This document shows positions 50,638 to 60,000 of a DNA stretch of 64,000 nucleotides, piece after piece (within the stretch, counting starts at the first letter, position 1; every line of letters starts with the position of its first letter). The DNA comes from Devosia sp. FJ2-5-3 (GTDB lineage Bacteria; Pseudomonadota; Alphaproteobacteria; Rhizobiales; Devosiaceae), in assembly GCF_029201545.1 (NCBI RefSeq), contig NZ_CP104007.1, positions 62,001 to 126,000 on the forward strand, in the 5' to 3' direction. The translations under genes were made by a program, and so were the position numbers. The notes below the pieces were generated by a model. It searched no databases, was not told the DNA's origin, and was given only the letters and a program-made list of their open reading frames with translations.

Positions 50638-51206
50638 TCGAAGACCTCGTCGGGGTAGACGCCCCAGAGCTCTTCCTGGCGGACGAAGCCGGTATAGCTC
50701 GAGCGCTCCCCGGGCTGGCTGGCCGAAACTTCGCACCATTGCCCGTCGCACTCGCTGATCCCGACCTTTGCCCCCGGACCGAGGCGGGCCCTGACGCGGG
50801 CCTCGTCGGACCGGTTCGCGCGGATCGACACCTCGCCATTGGCGAGCAGCGGGGCGGCGTAGCCGAGGCGCGTTCCGACCAGGAGGCTCTGGTGGACCCA
50901 GCCTTCGGAGCCGTCGGCGTCGCGAATTTTGCGCCAGGTGTCGAATTCCTGGATGATCTCCACCGGCACGGCGGACACCAGATAATTCCAGGAGATTTCG
51001 TATTTGGTGCCGGGGCCGACGCGCACATTGATCGGGTTCGATCGCGTCGAGACAAAGCGGGGCAGGGGCAAGCCGCTGGGATTGTCAGCTTGCGCCATGA
51101 CCGGGGAAGGACTTGCGACGGCGGCGGCCAGAATAGCCAGCGCCGCGAGGAAGACCGAAAAAAGGCGAGTGCGGGCACCGCCCGAAATGGCGTGCATCAA
51201 CAACAT
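50634..51206 (-). CDS. Secreted SH3-domain protein
   Basis: A 190-residue protein with a signal peptide (ATG 51206; a hydrophobic core FSVFLAALAILAAAVA and cleavage near SPVMA, about residue 39). The mature part contains two bacterial SH3-like repeats: NPINVRVGPGTKYEISWNYL...WRKIRDADGSEGWVHQSLL and GEVSIRANRSDEARVRARLGPG. SH3b domains usually bind peptidoglycan or mediate cell-wall contacts. An alternative ATG is at 51197. The TAG stop comes from the RIME-like repeat. Confidence 0.82.
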   Translation of the reverse strand: MLLMHAISGGARTRLFSVFLAALAILAAAVASPSPVMAQADNPSGLPLPRFVSTRSNPINVRVGPGTKYEISWNYLVSAVPVEIIQEFDTWRKIRDADGSEGWVHQSLLVGTRLGYAAPLLANGEVSIRANRSDEARVRARLGPGAKVGISECDGQWCEVSASQPGERSSYTGFVRQEELWGVYPDEVFD

Positions 51207-51310
51207 GACTTTGCAGACGGGTTGGAATTGCCCTATCACTAGCCTCAATATCCTTAATGGTCGCTGAAGAGGGGAAATCACATTTCTCCCGCCCCCTCGT
51301 AACGGAACGC

Positions 51311-52330
51311 ATGACAGCCAGTAAACCCAAGATTCTGGTGACACGTCGCCTGCCCGACACCATCGAGGCACGCATGGCGACCTTGTTCGAGACCGATATC
51401 AACGAGACCGACCAGACGCTAAACGCCGACGACATCCTCTCCGGGCTCGCCGGCAAGGATGTGCTGGTCTCCACCATTACCGACCGGATCGACGCGGCGC
51501 TGATCGGCCGGCTGCCGCCCAGCGTGCGGCTGATCGCCCAGTTCGGCAATGGGGTGGACAATATCGACCTCGAATCAGCCTGGGCGGCGGGTCTGACCGT
51601 CACCAATACGCCCAGCGTGCTCACCGAGGACACGGCCGACATGGCCATGGCGCTGATGCTGGCACTGCCGCGCAGGCTGGTCGAGGGCACCCAGATGCTG
51701 CTGCGCGACCGGGCCTGGGCGGGCTGGTCGCCGACCTCGATGCTCGGCCATCGCCTGCGCGGCAAGGCGCTGGGGATTGTCGGCATGGGCCGGATCGGAA
51801 CCGCGGTGGCGCAGCGGGCGCGGGCCTTCGGGCTCTCGATCCATTATTTTTCGCGCAATCGGCGACCGCCCGGGGTCGAGGAGCCATTAGGGGCGGCCTA
51901 TTGGCCCGATCTCGACGCCATGCTGGAGGTGGTGGATATCGTCTCGCTCCATACGCCGCTGACGCGGGAAACCAGCAACATCCTTTCGGCGGACCGTCTG
52001 GCCCGGCTCAAGCGCGGCGCCTATGTGCTCAATGTCAGCCGGCCCGAACTGCTCGACGAAGCGGCGTTGATCACTGAAATAGAGGCCGGACGCCTCGCCG
52101 GAGCGGCGCTGGATGTGTTCGACAATCGCACCGGCATCAATCCGCGGCTCCTGGCGCTGGCGGAAGCCAACCGGGTGATCCTGACCGCGCATATGGCGTC
52201 GGCGACGCTCGAGGCGCGGATCGAAATGGGCGAAGCGGTGATCGTCAATATCCGCACCTTCATGGACGGCCACCAGCCGCCCCATCGGCTCCTGCCCGAA
52301 CGGCCCTCGCCGCGCGCCCTGCGCGGCTGA
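51311..52330 (+). CDS. D-2-hydroxyacid dehydrogenase (glyoxylate reductase-like)
   Basis: A 339-residue NAD(P)-dependent enzyme. The dinucleotide site is VGMGRIG (158-163) and the substrate-binding Arg is Arg244 in NVSRPELLDE. His294 in TAHMASAT is the catalytic base. The usual catalytic Glu (as in DVFE.EP) is replaced by Asp in LDVFDNRTG (Asp271), and the usual Pro before the His is Ala. These changes suggest slower or altered chemistry. I start at ATG 51311 (MTASKPKILV); AACGGAACG gives a weak ribosome-binding site. It is divergent from the SH3 gene. Confidence 0.85.
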   Translation: MTASKPKILVTRRLPDTIEARMATLFETDINETDQTLNADDILSGLAGKDVLVSTITDRIDAALIGRLPPSVRLIAQFGNGVDNIDLESAWAAGLTVTNTPSVLTEDTADMAMALMLALPRRLVEGTQMLLRDRAWAGWSPTSMLGHRLRGKALGIVGMGRIGTAVAQRARAFGLSIHYFSRNRRPPGVEEPLGAAYWPDLDAMLEVVDIVSLHTPLTRETSNILSADRLARLKRGAYVLNVSRPELLDEAALITEIEAGRLAGAALDVFDNRTGINPRLLALAEANRVILTAHMASATLEARIEMGEAVIVNIRTFMDGHQPPHRLLPERPSPRALRG

Positions 52331-52483
52331 GTGTTGCAGCTTTTCCCCATTGGCTGCGCCATCGTCCCCCGGGGGGACGCGCCCCCTTGCGCGGCAAGGA
52401 CTTGGCTCCTAATCGTCTGGCAATGACCGGGAGGCCCTGGGGGCTTGGCTGCGCCGGTGCCGTTTCGGGTCCAGGAGTGCCCA

Positions 52484-53152
52484 GTGCCAGTGAACAGGTT
52501 TTTCGCAATTGCCCTCATGCTTTCGGTCGTGCCCGCCGTTTCGGCACAGGCCCAGGTGCGCAGCGAGCCGCCGCTGGTAGCCGAAGGCGACCAATTGGTG
52601 CTCGAGGCCATGGACCAGCGCATGGTGCTGCCCATGCCCGACTGGCTGAGCGAGGCGCAGCGCCGGGATGGCGATGTCCGCAGCCATCTCGAGGCCGTCT
52701 ATGTGGCCGACGAGACCCAGGCGCTGCTCGAAATCTACCCCAAGGGGGAAAGCCAGGCCTTGTGGTCAACGCTCTATGGCGCGCGGATCACACGGCAGAC
52801 CAATGTCAGCCTTGTCGACTATCGCGCGGCGGTGATGTCGGCCTATGCCCGCAATTGCAAGCCGGAGCTGACCGGCTTCTTCCAGCTGGGCCCGGACGAG
52901 GGCGAAAGCCTGGCGCCGCTCGGATTTGTATGCGGCAGCTATCTCGACACCCTGTCCGGCTATCAGGGACTGGGCGAGGTCATGGTCGTCAGCTTCCGCA
53001 AATCGGACAGCGGCATCGCCATCGTCTACCAGGAATGGCGGGGCAAGAGCTTTGATCCGGCCCAGCCGGCGAGCTGGCCCGTCGCCACGCAGACCGTCGA
53101 AGCCCGCGCCAACCAGCTCAACAGCGCCGCGCAACTGAGCGCTCTGGATTGA
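52484..53152 (+). CDS. Secreted protein of unknown function
   Basis: A 222-residue protein with a signal peptide (VNRFFAIALMLSVVPAVSAQA). The mature domain has two Cys (ARNCKPEL, GFVCGSYLD), likely a disulfide, and a mixed alpha/beta pattern. I do not recognise a named family. The start is GTG 52484, placed 6 bases after AGGAG; the GTG at 52490 is an alternative. It precedes rbfA by 33 bases with a short GGCCC/GGGCC hairpin (53158-53171) between, perhaps a weak terminator. Confidence 0.65.
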   Translation: MPVNRFFAIALMLSVVPAVSAQAQVRSEPPLVAEGDQLVLEAMDQRMVLPMPDWLSEAQRRDGDVRSHLEAVYVADETQALLEIYPKGESQALWSTLYGARITRQTNVSLVDYRAAVMSAYARNCKPELTGFFQLGPDEGESLAPLGFVCGSYLDTLSGYQGLGEVMVVSFRKSDSGIAIVYQEWRGKSFDPAQPASWPVATQTVEARANQLNSAAQLSALD

Positions 53153-53185
53153 CGGAAGGCCCGAGAGGGCCTATCGGCATGAACC

Positions 53186-53593
53186 ATGAAAAAAGACCAT
53201 AAGCCCGCCGGTCCCAGCCAGCGCTCGCTGCGCGTGGGTGAACTTGTCCGCCATGCCCTGGCCGATATTTTCGCGCGCGGCGATATCGAAGACGAAGCCC
53301 TTGCCGGCGTGGTGCTGACCGTGCCTGAAGTGCGCATGTCGCCCGATCTGAAGCTGGCCAATGCCTATATCATGCCGCTCGGGGGCGCCTATGCCGAAGA
53401 GATCGTCGCCGTGCTCAACCGGCATGCCAAATTCGTCCGGGGCCGCGTGGCTCCGCAGATCAACATGAAATTCGCGCCCGAAATCCGCTTCCATGTCGAT
53501 GCCACGTTCGAGGAAGCGGGGCGCATCGACATGCTGCTGCGCTCGGACCGCGTGCGACGGGATCTGGACGACGACGGCAGCGACGAAGACTGA
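53186..53593 (+). CDS. rbfA: Ribosome-binding factor A
   Basis: A 135-residue KH-fold factor for 30S maturation and cold adaptation. [17 protein letters not shown] is the typical first helix, then [24 protein letters not shown] and the C-terminal [20 protein letters not shown], with an acidic tail. It lies 2 bases before truB. In most alphaproteobacteria rbfA follows infB; here the pair is 41 kb from infB. Confidence 0.95.
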   Translation: MKKDHKPAGPSQRSLRVGELVRHALADIFARGDIEDEALAGVVLTVPEVRMSPDLKLANAYIMPLGGAYAEEIVAVLNRHAKFVRGRVAPQINMKFAPEIRFHVDATFEEAGRIDMLLRSDRVRRDLDDDGSDED

Positions 53594-53595
53594 CT

Positions 53596-54504
53596 GTGGC
53601 CGAACAGAAAAAATCCAAAAAGCGCCCCATCTCCGGATGGGTGGTGCTCAACAAGCCCTATGATTTCACCTCCACCCAGGCGGTGGGCAAGGTGCGATGG
53701 CTGTTTGCCGCCGCCAAGGCGGGCCATGCCGGCACGCTCGATCCGCTAGCAACAGGCATTTTGCCGATTGCGCTGGGCGAGGCCACCAAGGCGGTGCCGC
53801 AGGTGCAGGACGGGACCAAGATCTATCGCTTCTCGATTGTCTGGGGTTCGGCAACGACCACGGACGATATCGAGGGCGAGGTGATCGCCACTTCGGATGT
53901 GCGGCCCGAACGGGAAGCGCTCGAGGCGGTGCTGCCCCAGTTTACCGGTACCATCATGCAGCGGCCGCCGATTTTTTCGGCGCTCAAGATCGATGGCGAA
54001 CGCGCCTATGATCTGGCCCGCGCCGGCGAAGTGGTGGAACTGGCGCCGCGCCCGGTCGATATCGATGCCATCGAGCTGATCGAGCACGGCACCGACAAGA
54101 CGGTTTTGGAAGTGACCTGCGGCAAGGGCACCTATGTGCGCTCCCTGGCGCGCGACATCGCCGAAGTTCTGGGCACGCGCGGGCATGTGGGCAACCTCCA
54201 CCGCGCCGCCGTGGGCCCCTTCACCGACGAAGATGCCGTGACCATCGAAGAGCTGGAAGCGGCCGAAGAGGGCCCCGCGCGCGATGCCATGCTGGGGCCG
54301 GTCTCTGCCGGCCTTGTCGACTTGCCCGAAATCCGGCTCGATCCGGTGCAGGCGGCGGCTGTCGGGCACGGCAATCCCGTGCTGCTGACGGGCGCCGGCT
54401 CGCCCGCACAGCTCGACGAATGCTGGGCCAGTTTCAAGGGCAAGGTCATCGCCACCGGACATGTCGAATTCGGCCAATTCAAGCCGCGGCGCGTCTTCAA
54501 CTAG
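53596..54504 (+). CDS. truB: tRNA pseudouridine55 synthase
   Basis: A 302-residue enzyme making Psi55 in the T loop of tRNAs. Catalytic Asp49 is in AGHAGTLDPLATG; GWVVLNKPYDFTS precedes it and KTVLEVTCGKGTYVRSLARDIAEVLG (about 173-198) follows. A short PUA-like C-terminal domain closes the protein. The start is GTG 53596, 2 bases after rbfA. It would normally be followed by rpsO-pnp, but rpsO-pnp is at 13.9-16.6 kb on the other strand. Confidence 0.95.
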   Translation: MAEQKKSKKRPISGWVVLNKPYDFTSTQAVGKVRWLFAAAKAGHAGTLDPLATGILPIALGEATKAVPQVQDGTKIYRFSIVWGSATTTDDIEGEVIATSDVRPEREALEAVLPQFTGTIMQRPPIFSALKIDGERAYDLARAGEVVELAPRPVDIDAIELIEHGTDKTVLEVTCGKGTYVRSLARDIAEVLGTRGHVGNLHRAAVGPFTDEDAVTIEELEAAEEGPARDAMLGPVSAGLVDLPEIRLDPVQAAAVGHGNPVLLTGAGSPAQLDECWASFKGKVIATGHVEFGQFKPRRVFN

Positions 54505-54520
54505 CCTTTTTCGCTATTCT

Positions 54521-55411
54521 TCAAAGCAATGCGTCGACATCCCGCGCCAGCGGGATGGCCGGCTGTGCGCCCGGATTGAGGCAGGCAAGGCTGCCGGCAA
54601 TGGCGGCGCGGCGCAGCGCCTTTTCGAAATCCATCCCCGCTTCGAGACTGGCCGCGAGATAGCCGCAAAACGTATCGCCGGCCCCGACCGTATCGACAGG
54701 TTTTACCGGATGCGCGGCGACGGAGATCGCGCCATCAGGGGTCTGGGCGCGGGCGCCATCGGCACCCAGGGTGACGACAATGGTGCGCCCGGTGGCTTTC
54801 ACCCAATCGGCCATGGCCGCTTCGAGTTCGGCAAGCGGCCGGCCGGTGAGCAGGGAAAACTCGGTTTCATTGGCGACGACGATATCGGCCAGCCGGGCAA
54901 GCTCGGCCGTATCGGGCAGGAAGGGCGCGGTGTTGAGGACGCTGCGCGCGCCTTTTTGACGGGCGATTTCGAGGGCGCGGCGGGTGGCGGCCTGCGGAAC
55001 TTCCTGCTGGAGGAGCACGATGTCGCCCGGCTTGAGCGCAGCAAGGCCAGTGTCGGCGTCCTCGGGGCTGACCGTGCCATTGGCGCCGGGGAGGATGGCG
55101 ATGACGTTCTCGCCTTCGGCATCGACGAAGATCATGGCGATGCCGGTGGCAGCCTCCGCCTTGCGCATGTCGGAGAGATCGACGCCACCATCCCTCAGCA
55201 GGGCGAGCGCCATATCGGCAAAGGCATCGTCGCCCACGGCGGAAACATGGCGGACCTCGGCTCCGGCGCGGCGCGCGGCCAGGGCCTGATTGGCGCCCTT
55301 GCCACCCGGGGCCATGGAAAAAGTGCCGCCGGCAACGGTTTCACCGGGCTTTGGCAGACGCGTGACTGTGCCGACCTGGTCGAGATTGGTGGAGCCGAAA
55401 ACGGTGATCAC
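54521..55411 (-). CDS. rbsK: Ribokinase
   Basis: A 296-residue PfkB-family sugar kinase. MAPGGKGANQALAARRAGA is the substrate-binding motif, and VDTVGAGDTFCGYLAASL holds the anion hole and catalytic Asp. Length and the GGKGANQ motif favour ribokinase over other PfkB members, though a nucleoside or deoxyribose kinase cannot be excluded. It is the last gene of a four-gene minus-strand operon; the start overlaps the DUF1697 gene by 4 bases. Confidence 0.9.
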   Translation of the reverse strand: MITVFGSTNLDQVGTVTRLPKPGETVAGGTFSMAPGGKGANQALAARRAGAEVRHVSAVGDDAFADMALALLRDGGVDLSDMRKAEAATGIAMIFVDAEGENVIAILPGANGTVSPEDADTGLAALKPGDIVLLQQEVPQAATRRALEIARQKGARSVLNTAPFLPDTAELARLADIVVANETEFSLLTGRPLAELEAAMADWVKATGRTIVVTLGADGARAQTPDGAISVAAHPVKPVDTVGAGDTFCGYLAASLEAGMDFEKALRRAAIAGSLACLNPGAQPAIPLARDVDALL

Positions 55412-55947
55412 TGCAGAATCTTCTCTATCGTGTTCCAGTTGCGCATGGTGTCGAGCGTGCCCTTGCCCAATTGGGCATAAAGGGGCTTGAGCACCTCTTC
55501 GACATGTTCTGTATAGCGGCCATTGGCCTGCCGATAGGCGGCAATGTAGATTTCGCGTCTATCGATGCGCAGAATTTCCGTGTCTCCGGGCCGACTTGGA
55601 ATGTCGAGGCCCTCGGGCAGCGGCGCATCGAAGAGCAGGACGTGGCGGGTGAGATCGGCTCCCGGGTCGAGCGTGCCGAAGGGATTTTGCGCGAGCATCG
55701 CGCGCAACTGATCTTCCGAGCGGAGAACGACGCCGACCTTGAAGCCGAATTTATCGGCAATGATCGTTTCCAGCTTTTTCTTGAGCGCGGCTTCCGGGCC
55801 CTCTGCCTCAAGGCGGACATTGCCGCTGGCGAGGATGGTTTTCACCTGCCCATAGCCGGCCGCCTCGAGGCAGGATTTCAGCTCGGCCATCTTCATCTGC
55901 CGCTTGCCCAGATTGATGCCGCGGAGAAACGCGCCCCAGATCGGCAT
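55408..55947 (-). CDS. DUF1697 protein
   Basis: A 179-residue protein matching DUF1697: GAFLRGINLGKRQMKMAELKSC, TILASGNVRLEAEG and RNWNTIEKIL at the end, where ROW/RNWNT is conserved. Function is unknown. The family is widespread in bacteria and small (about 180 residues), as here. It overlaps YdeI-like and ribokinase genes by 1 and 4 bases. Confidence 0.88.
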   Translation of the reverse strand: MPIWGAFLRGINLGKRQMKMAELKSCLEAAGYGQVKTILASGNVRLEAEGPEAALKKKLETIIADKFGFKVGVVLRSEDQLRAMLAQNPFGTLDPGADLTRHVLLFDAPLPEGLDIPSRPGDTEILRIDRREIYIAAYRQANGRYTEHVEEVLKPLYAQLGKGTLDTMRNWNTIEKILQ

Positions 55948-56546
55948 CAGTCCTGTTCCAGCTTTTGCGGATAGATGGTTTGGCCCTGCGCCAGCATATC
56001 GACGAAACCGGCAATCTTCCGCGTCCGCGCCGCCTCGGTCTTGAGGCTGATGGTGCGGAAGGTCAGCGCGAAGCGGTTTTGCGCGCTTAGCTGGTCATAG
56101 GTCTTCTGGGCGGCCGGATTGGCGGCAATGGCGGCAAGCAGATCGACCGGGGCCTCCTGCGTCGTCGCATAGGCGGCGTCCCAGCGGCCGTCCTTTTTGG
56201 CGGCTTCGACATGGACGAGGCCATGGGGCGTCATCAGTCCCATTTCCGTCAGCCGGGCGACATTGTCGCGATTGATCTGGCTCCAGACCGATTTCGACCG
56301 GCGCGGGCAATAGCGCTGGACGAAGGAAATCTCGTCCCAGCTTTTCTTGATGGCGTCGATCCAGCCCCAGCACAGCACGGCATCGATGGCCTCGACAGGG
56401 GAGATGGTCGCCCGGCCGCTGGCCTTTTTGAAGATGCGGATCCAGACTTCGTCATCAATGTCGTGATGAAGTGCCAGCCAGTCGTAAAAAGCCCGGAAAT
56501 CCTCGAATTCCCTGAGCTTTTCAAGGGGGACGGTGACGGGCGCCAT
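55947..56546 (-). CDS. YdeI/OmpD-associated family protein
   Basis: A 199-residue protein: WIRIFKKASGRATISPVEAIDAVLCWGWIDAIKKS is the diagnostic region, followed by YCPRRSKSVWSQINRDNVARL and NRFALTFRTISLKTEAARTRKI. Such proteins (YdeI, BOF-like) are linked to resistance against cationic peptides in Salmonella, but their biochemical role is not known. Second gene of the four-gene operon with NAT. Confidence 0.88.
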   Translation of the reverse strand: MAPVTVPLEKLREFEDFRAFYDWLALHHDIDDEVWIRIFKKASGRATISPVEAIDAVLCWGWIDAIKKSWDEISFVQRYCPRRSKSVWSQINRDNVARLTEMGLMTPHGLVHVEAAKKDGRWDAAYATTQEAPVDLLAAIAANPAAQKTYDQLSAQNRFALTFRTISLKTEAARTRKIAGFVDMLAQGQTIYPQKLEQD

Positions 56547-56549
56547 GGC

Positions 56550-57431
56550 CTAGTCCTGGGGATCGGGCTGGGACTCGGAGGCTGTTTCCGGCTCGGCTTC
56601 GGCCGGGGGCAAATCCGGCAGCAGGGCCATCAGCGCCGTATCGAGCGCCTCGCTGGCGGGCAGGATGAGACCGAACTCGCCGGTGAGAATGGCGCGCATC
56701 TCTTCGATGGTAGTGATGTCGATCTGCTGTTTTTCCGCATCGAGCGGACGGACGCTGAAATGGTTGTCGCGCAGGCTGAGGCGGCGGCCGCTGGGCGACA
56801 GGCTGGCCAGCAAATGCCGGGTGAAGGGGGAGGCCGGGTCGGTGGACAGGCGCGCATTGATGGCGCCGAGTTCGGCCTCATCGACATTTGCAGTCGTAAA
56901 GGCATAGAGCGGGCGCCACTGGTCGCCCAGCTGCACTTCCAGCGTCCATTCGGGATCGCCGCCCATGAGGCGGAAAGACTGGTGCGGAGTGGATTGGTCG
57001 GCCTCAGCGCGCAGTTTCAGCGGCGTGGTCAGGGTCAATCCGCCAAAGCCGACATCGGCGATATATTTCTGGCCGTTGATCTCGACGAGCACCAGCATGT
57101 GGGTCGGCTCGGTTGCCCCCCCATCCTGGGCGTGGGGCCAGATGACCCGGGCAAGAAGCGGGCGCGCCTCGTATTCGAGCTCGATAAGGACCCGCATGAA
57201 CAACAGATTGTGCTCGAAGCAATAGCCGCCGCGCCGCTCGGCGAGCAGTTTGCGCTCGAGGCTTTGCTGGTCGAGGGCGACGGGCTTGCCGGTAAAGGGA
57301 TCGAGATTTTCGAAGGGGATGGTGGCGGGATGAAGGGCGTGAAGCAGTTCGAGCGTCGCCGCTGTCGGCGCGATTGAACCGGCAAAGCCGATTCGGTCGA
57401 AATAGGCTTTGAGGTTGACCTTTTCAGGCAT
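56550..57431 (-). CDS. nat: Arylamine N-acetyltransferase
   Basis: A 293-residue enzyme transferring acetyl from acetyl-CoA to arylamines and hydrazines. The Cys-His-Asp triad is complete: Cys71 in RRGGYCFEHN, His111 in EPTHMLVLV, Asp126 in IADVGFGG. ENLDPFTGKP is conserved near 41-50. Length fits bacterial NAT (about 280), with an extra acidic tail (PPAEAEPETASESQ). First gene of the operon; downstream YdeI follows after 3 bases. The natural substrate is unknown. Confidence 0.93.
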   Translation of the reverse strand: MPEKVNLKAYFDRIGFAGSIAPTAATLELLHALHPATIPFENLDPFTGKPVALDQQSLERKLLAERRGGYCFEHNLLFMRVLIELEYEARPLLARVIWPHAQDGGATEPTHMLVLVEINGQKYIADVGFGGLTLTTPLKLRAEADQSTPHQSFRLMGGDPEWTLEVQLGDQWRPLYAFTTANVDEAELGAINARLSTDPASPFTRHLLASLSPSGRRLSLRDNHFSVRPLDAEKQQIDITTIEEMRAILTGEFGLILPASEALDTALMALLPDLPPAEAEPETASESQPDPQD

Positions 57432-57527
57432 CGACCACCTTTGTCGCAGTTTCCGTTGCGTCCAGTATGATCCGGCGGGCGGGATTTGTCATCTCCGCCC
57501 ATCGGCCGACACATGCCGCGCCGGCGA

Positions 57528-58004
57528 TCAGACGGGCGTCTTGCGCACCCGGATCACCACGTCGACATGGGCCACTTCCATGCCGGCCGGAGGCTGGGGC
57601 AGGGCCCGGAACACCACCGAATCGGCCGGAATGTCGATCATGCGCTGCTCGTCTTCGACATAGAAATGATGATGATCGGAGGTGTCGGTATCGAAATAGG
57701 AGCGCGAGGCATCGATGGCGACTTCGCGCAGGAGACCGGCTTCGTGGAACTGATGGAGCGTATTGTAGATGGTGGCGAGCGACACGTTCACGTGAGCCTT
57801 GCTCGCCTCCGAATGCAATTGTTCGGCGCTGACATGGCGATGTGGACCGGCGAACAGGAGTTCGGCCAGGGCAACGCGCTGACGCGTGGGGCGAAGACCG
57901 GCCATGCGCAGGACAGCCGTCAGGCAGGGCGTGCGGGACGGATGCAACCGGTCGGCAAGGCTGTGATCGGACATTGGGCCAGAAATACTCGTCGTTAGGT
58001 CCAT
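57528..58004 (-). CDS. irr: Iron response regulator Irr (Fur superfamily)
   Basis: A 158-residue Fur-fold protein. HTH at about 38-88 ([36 protein letters not shown]), then a metal/heme domain with [13 protein letters not shown] (His111-113), the HHH motif of rhizobial Irr that binds heme or iron. It controls heme synthesis and iron homeostasis; unlike Fur it is active under iron limitation. Divergence from fabA-fabB is conserved in Hyphomicrobiales. AGAAGG at a 10-base distance favours ATG 58004 over ATG 57974 ([10 protein letters not shown]). Confidence 0.93.
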   Translation of the reverse strand: MDLTTSISGPMSDHSLADRLHPSRTPCLTAVLRMAGLRPTRQRVALAELLFAGPHRHVSAEQLHSEASKAHVNVSLATIYNTLHQFHEAGLLREVAIDASRSYFDTDTSDHHHFYVEDEQRMIDIPADSVVFRALPQPPAGMEVAHVDVVIRVRKTPV

Positions 58005-58090
58005 ATATTTCCAACCCTTCTTATAGTGTCGCGGGGCCAGGGAAACAAGCGGCGCGGGCGCCGCAGGGGGCTAATGCGCATTCTGGCCCG

Positions 58091-58118
58091 CTTGACCCTC
58101 ATTGTGCGCCCCTATACG
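58091..58118 (+). promoter_or_regulatory. Candidate promoter of fabA-fabB
   Basis: CTTGAC (58091-58096), a 16-base spacer and TATACG (58113-58118), about 33 bases before the fabA start. The short distance to the start codon implies a leader of about 25 bases. Confidence 0.4.
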
Positions 58119-58150
58119 AGACAAGACTTGAGGCGAAGTGGGGAAGCACG

Positions 58151-58681
58151 ATGGCCGAACGGCAACACGCATTTAACTATGAAGAGCTGCTGGCACATGG
58201 ACGGGGCGAGCTGCCCGGCCAGCTGGACGCCCGTCTTCCCGCGCCCCCCATGCTGATGTTCAACCGCATCACCCACGTCGCCGACAATGACGGCCCCTAT
58301 GGCAAGGGCAGCGTTCGCGCCGAACTCGACGTGACGCCGGACCTGTGGTTCTTCAAGTGCCATTTCATCGATGATCCGGTGATGCCCGGCTGCCTCGGGC
58401 TCGACGCGCTCTGGCAGATGACCGGCTTTTTCCTTGGCTGGGGCGGTTCGCCCGGCAAGGGCCGCGCCCTCGGGGGTGAAATTAAGTTTACCGGCCAGGT
58501 GACCAATGATGTTGAACTCGTCGAATACGGTATCGACATCAAGCGGGTCATTCGCTCGCGCCTGACGCTGGGCATTGCCGATGGCTGGGTGAAGGCCGAC
58601 GGCAAGACCATCTATGAGGCCAAGGACCTGCGGGTCGGCCTGTTCACTGACAGCCAGCTGCAGGACCAAAAGGGCGGCTAA
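58151..58681 (+). CDS. fabA: 3-hydroxydecanoyl-ACP dehydratase/isomerase
   Basis: A 176-residue hot-dog-fold enzyme that starts unsaturated fatty acid synthesis. Active-site His71 is in [12 protein letters not shown] and Asp85 in [10 protein letters not shown], matching His70 and Asp84 of E. coli FabA. It dehydrates 3-hydroxydecanoyl-ACP and isomerises trans-2 to cis-3. ATG 58151 has a weak ribosome-binding site (GAAG). fabB follows after 60 bases. Confidence 0.97.
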   Translation: MAERQHAFNYEELLAHGRGELPGQLDARLPAPPMLMFNRITHVADNDGPYGKGSVRAELDVTPDLWFFKCHFIDDPVMPGCLGLDALWQMTGFFLGWGGSPGKGRALGGEIKFTGQVTNDVELVEYGIDIKRVIRSRLTLGIADGWVKADGKTIYEAKDLRVGLFTDSQLQDQKGG

Positions 58682-58741
58682 GCCCCAATCTGCGCTTTTA
58701 TTTGACGTGCGCCGGCCCCACGGCGCGAAGACGAGGACGAT

Positions 58742-59968
58742 ATGAGACGAGTTGCGGTTACCGGCATGGGTATCATCTCCTCGATCGGCAATTCGCTGGA
58801 CGAGGTCACGACGAGCCTGCGCCAGGCAAAGCCCGGCATTGTTTTTGCCGAGGACTATGCCGAGCTCGGGTTCCGCAGCCAGGTCAAGGGCGATCCCCGT
58901 CTCGATCCGTTCGAACTGCTCGACCGCCGCGTCACCCGCTTCATGGGCAAGGGCGCGGCGTGGAACTATCTCGCCATGCAGCAGGCCATCGCCGATGCGG
59001 GGCTGGACGCGAGCGACATTTCCAACCCGATGACCGGCATCGTCATGGGCTCCGGTGGCGCCTCGACCCGCACCATCGTCGAAGCCGCTGATATCACACG
59101 CAAAAATTCGTCGCCCAAGCGTATCGGGCCGCTGGCCGTGCCCAAGGCCATGGGGTCCACCGCCTCGGCAACGCTGGCGACGTCCTTCGGCATCAAGGGC
59201 ATCAATTATTCGATCACCGCGGCCTGCGCGACCTCCAAGCACTGCATCGGCAATGCGGCCGAGGCCATCATGCTGGGCAAGCAGGACATCGTCTTTGCCG
59301 GCGGCCACGAGGATCTCGACTGGACGCTTTCCGATCTCTTCGACGCCATGGGCGCGATGAGCTCGAACTATAATGGCACGCCGGAAAAGGCGTCTCGCGC
59401 CTATGATGCGGCCCGCGACGGGTTCGTGATTTCGGGCGGCGCGGGCGTGCTGGTTCTGGAAGAATATGAGCGGGCCAAGGCCCGTGGCGCCCGCATCTGG
59501 GCCGAAGTGGTCGGCTATGGCGCCACCTCGGACGGCGTCGATATGGTCGCCCCCTCGGGTGAAGGCGCCGAGCGCTGCATGCGCATGGCGCTGAAAAACG
59601 TAAAGGCGCCAATTGATTACATCAATCCGCATGCCACCTCGACCCCTGTGGGCGACCTCAAGGAAATCGAGGCGCTGCGCGCCGTGTTCGGCAATGAGGA
59701 CAAGTGCCCGCCGATCTCGGCGACGAAGTCGCTGACCGGCCACAGCCAGGGTGCGACGGGCGTGCATGAATCGATCTATTCGATCCTGATGATGAACAAT
59801 CGTTTCATTGCCGAGAGTGCCAATATCGACGTGCTCGATCCCGCCTTCGAGGACATGAACATCCTCCGCCAGCGCCGCGACGACGTCGATCTGGGCTATG
59901 TGCTGTCCAATTCCTTCGGCTTTGGCGGCACCAATGCGGCACTGGTGTTCAAGCATCCGGACGCCTGA
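58742..59968 (+). CDS. fabB: 3-oxoacyl-ACP synthase I
   Basis: A 408-residue condensing enzyme with the Cys-His-His triad: Cys162 (AACATSKHC), His297 (NPHATSTP), His334 ([10 protein letters not shown]), almost exactly E. coli numbering (163, 298, 333). It elongates the cis-3-decenoyl-ACP made by FabA. GACGAGGACG lies upstream. In relatives the third gene of this operon is usually fabI; here queG follows after 32 bases. Confidence 0.96.
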   Translation: MRRVAVTGMGIISSIGNSLDEVTTSLRQAKPGIVFAEDYAELGFRSQVKGDPRLDPFELLDRRVTRFMGKGAAWNYLAMQQAIADAGLDASDISNPMTGIVMGSGGASTRTIVEAADITRKNSSPKRIGPLAVPKAMGSTASATLATSFGIKGINYSITAACATSKHCIGNAAEAIMLGKQDIVFAGGHEDLDWTLSDLFDAMGAMSSNYNGTPEKASRAYDAARDGFVISGGAGVLVLEEYERAKARGARIWAEVVGYGATSDGVDMVAPSGEGAERCMRMALKNVKAPIDYINPHATSTPVGDLKEIEALRAVFGNEDKCPPISATKSLTGHSQGATGVHESIYSILMMNNRFIAESANIDVLDPAFEDMNILRQRRDDVDLGYVLSNSFGFGGTNAALVFKHPDA

Positions 59969-60000
59969 CGCCAGCCGACGGCGACCGCCCCGAGGGTGAG

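Noticed and set aside
58005..58150. ICE (iron control element) box for Irr between irr and fabA
   Set aside because: The best candidate (AAGAAGGGTTGGAAATATA on the minus strand) lacks the symmetric TTTAGAA/TTCTAAA form.
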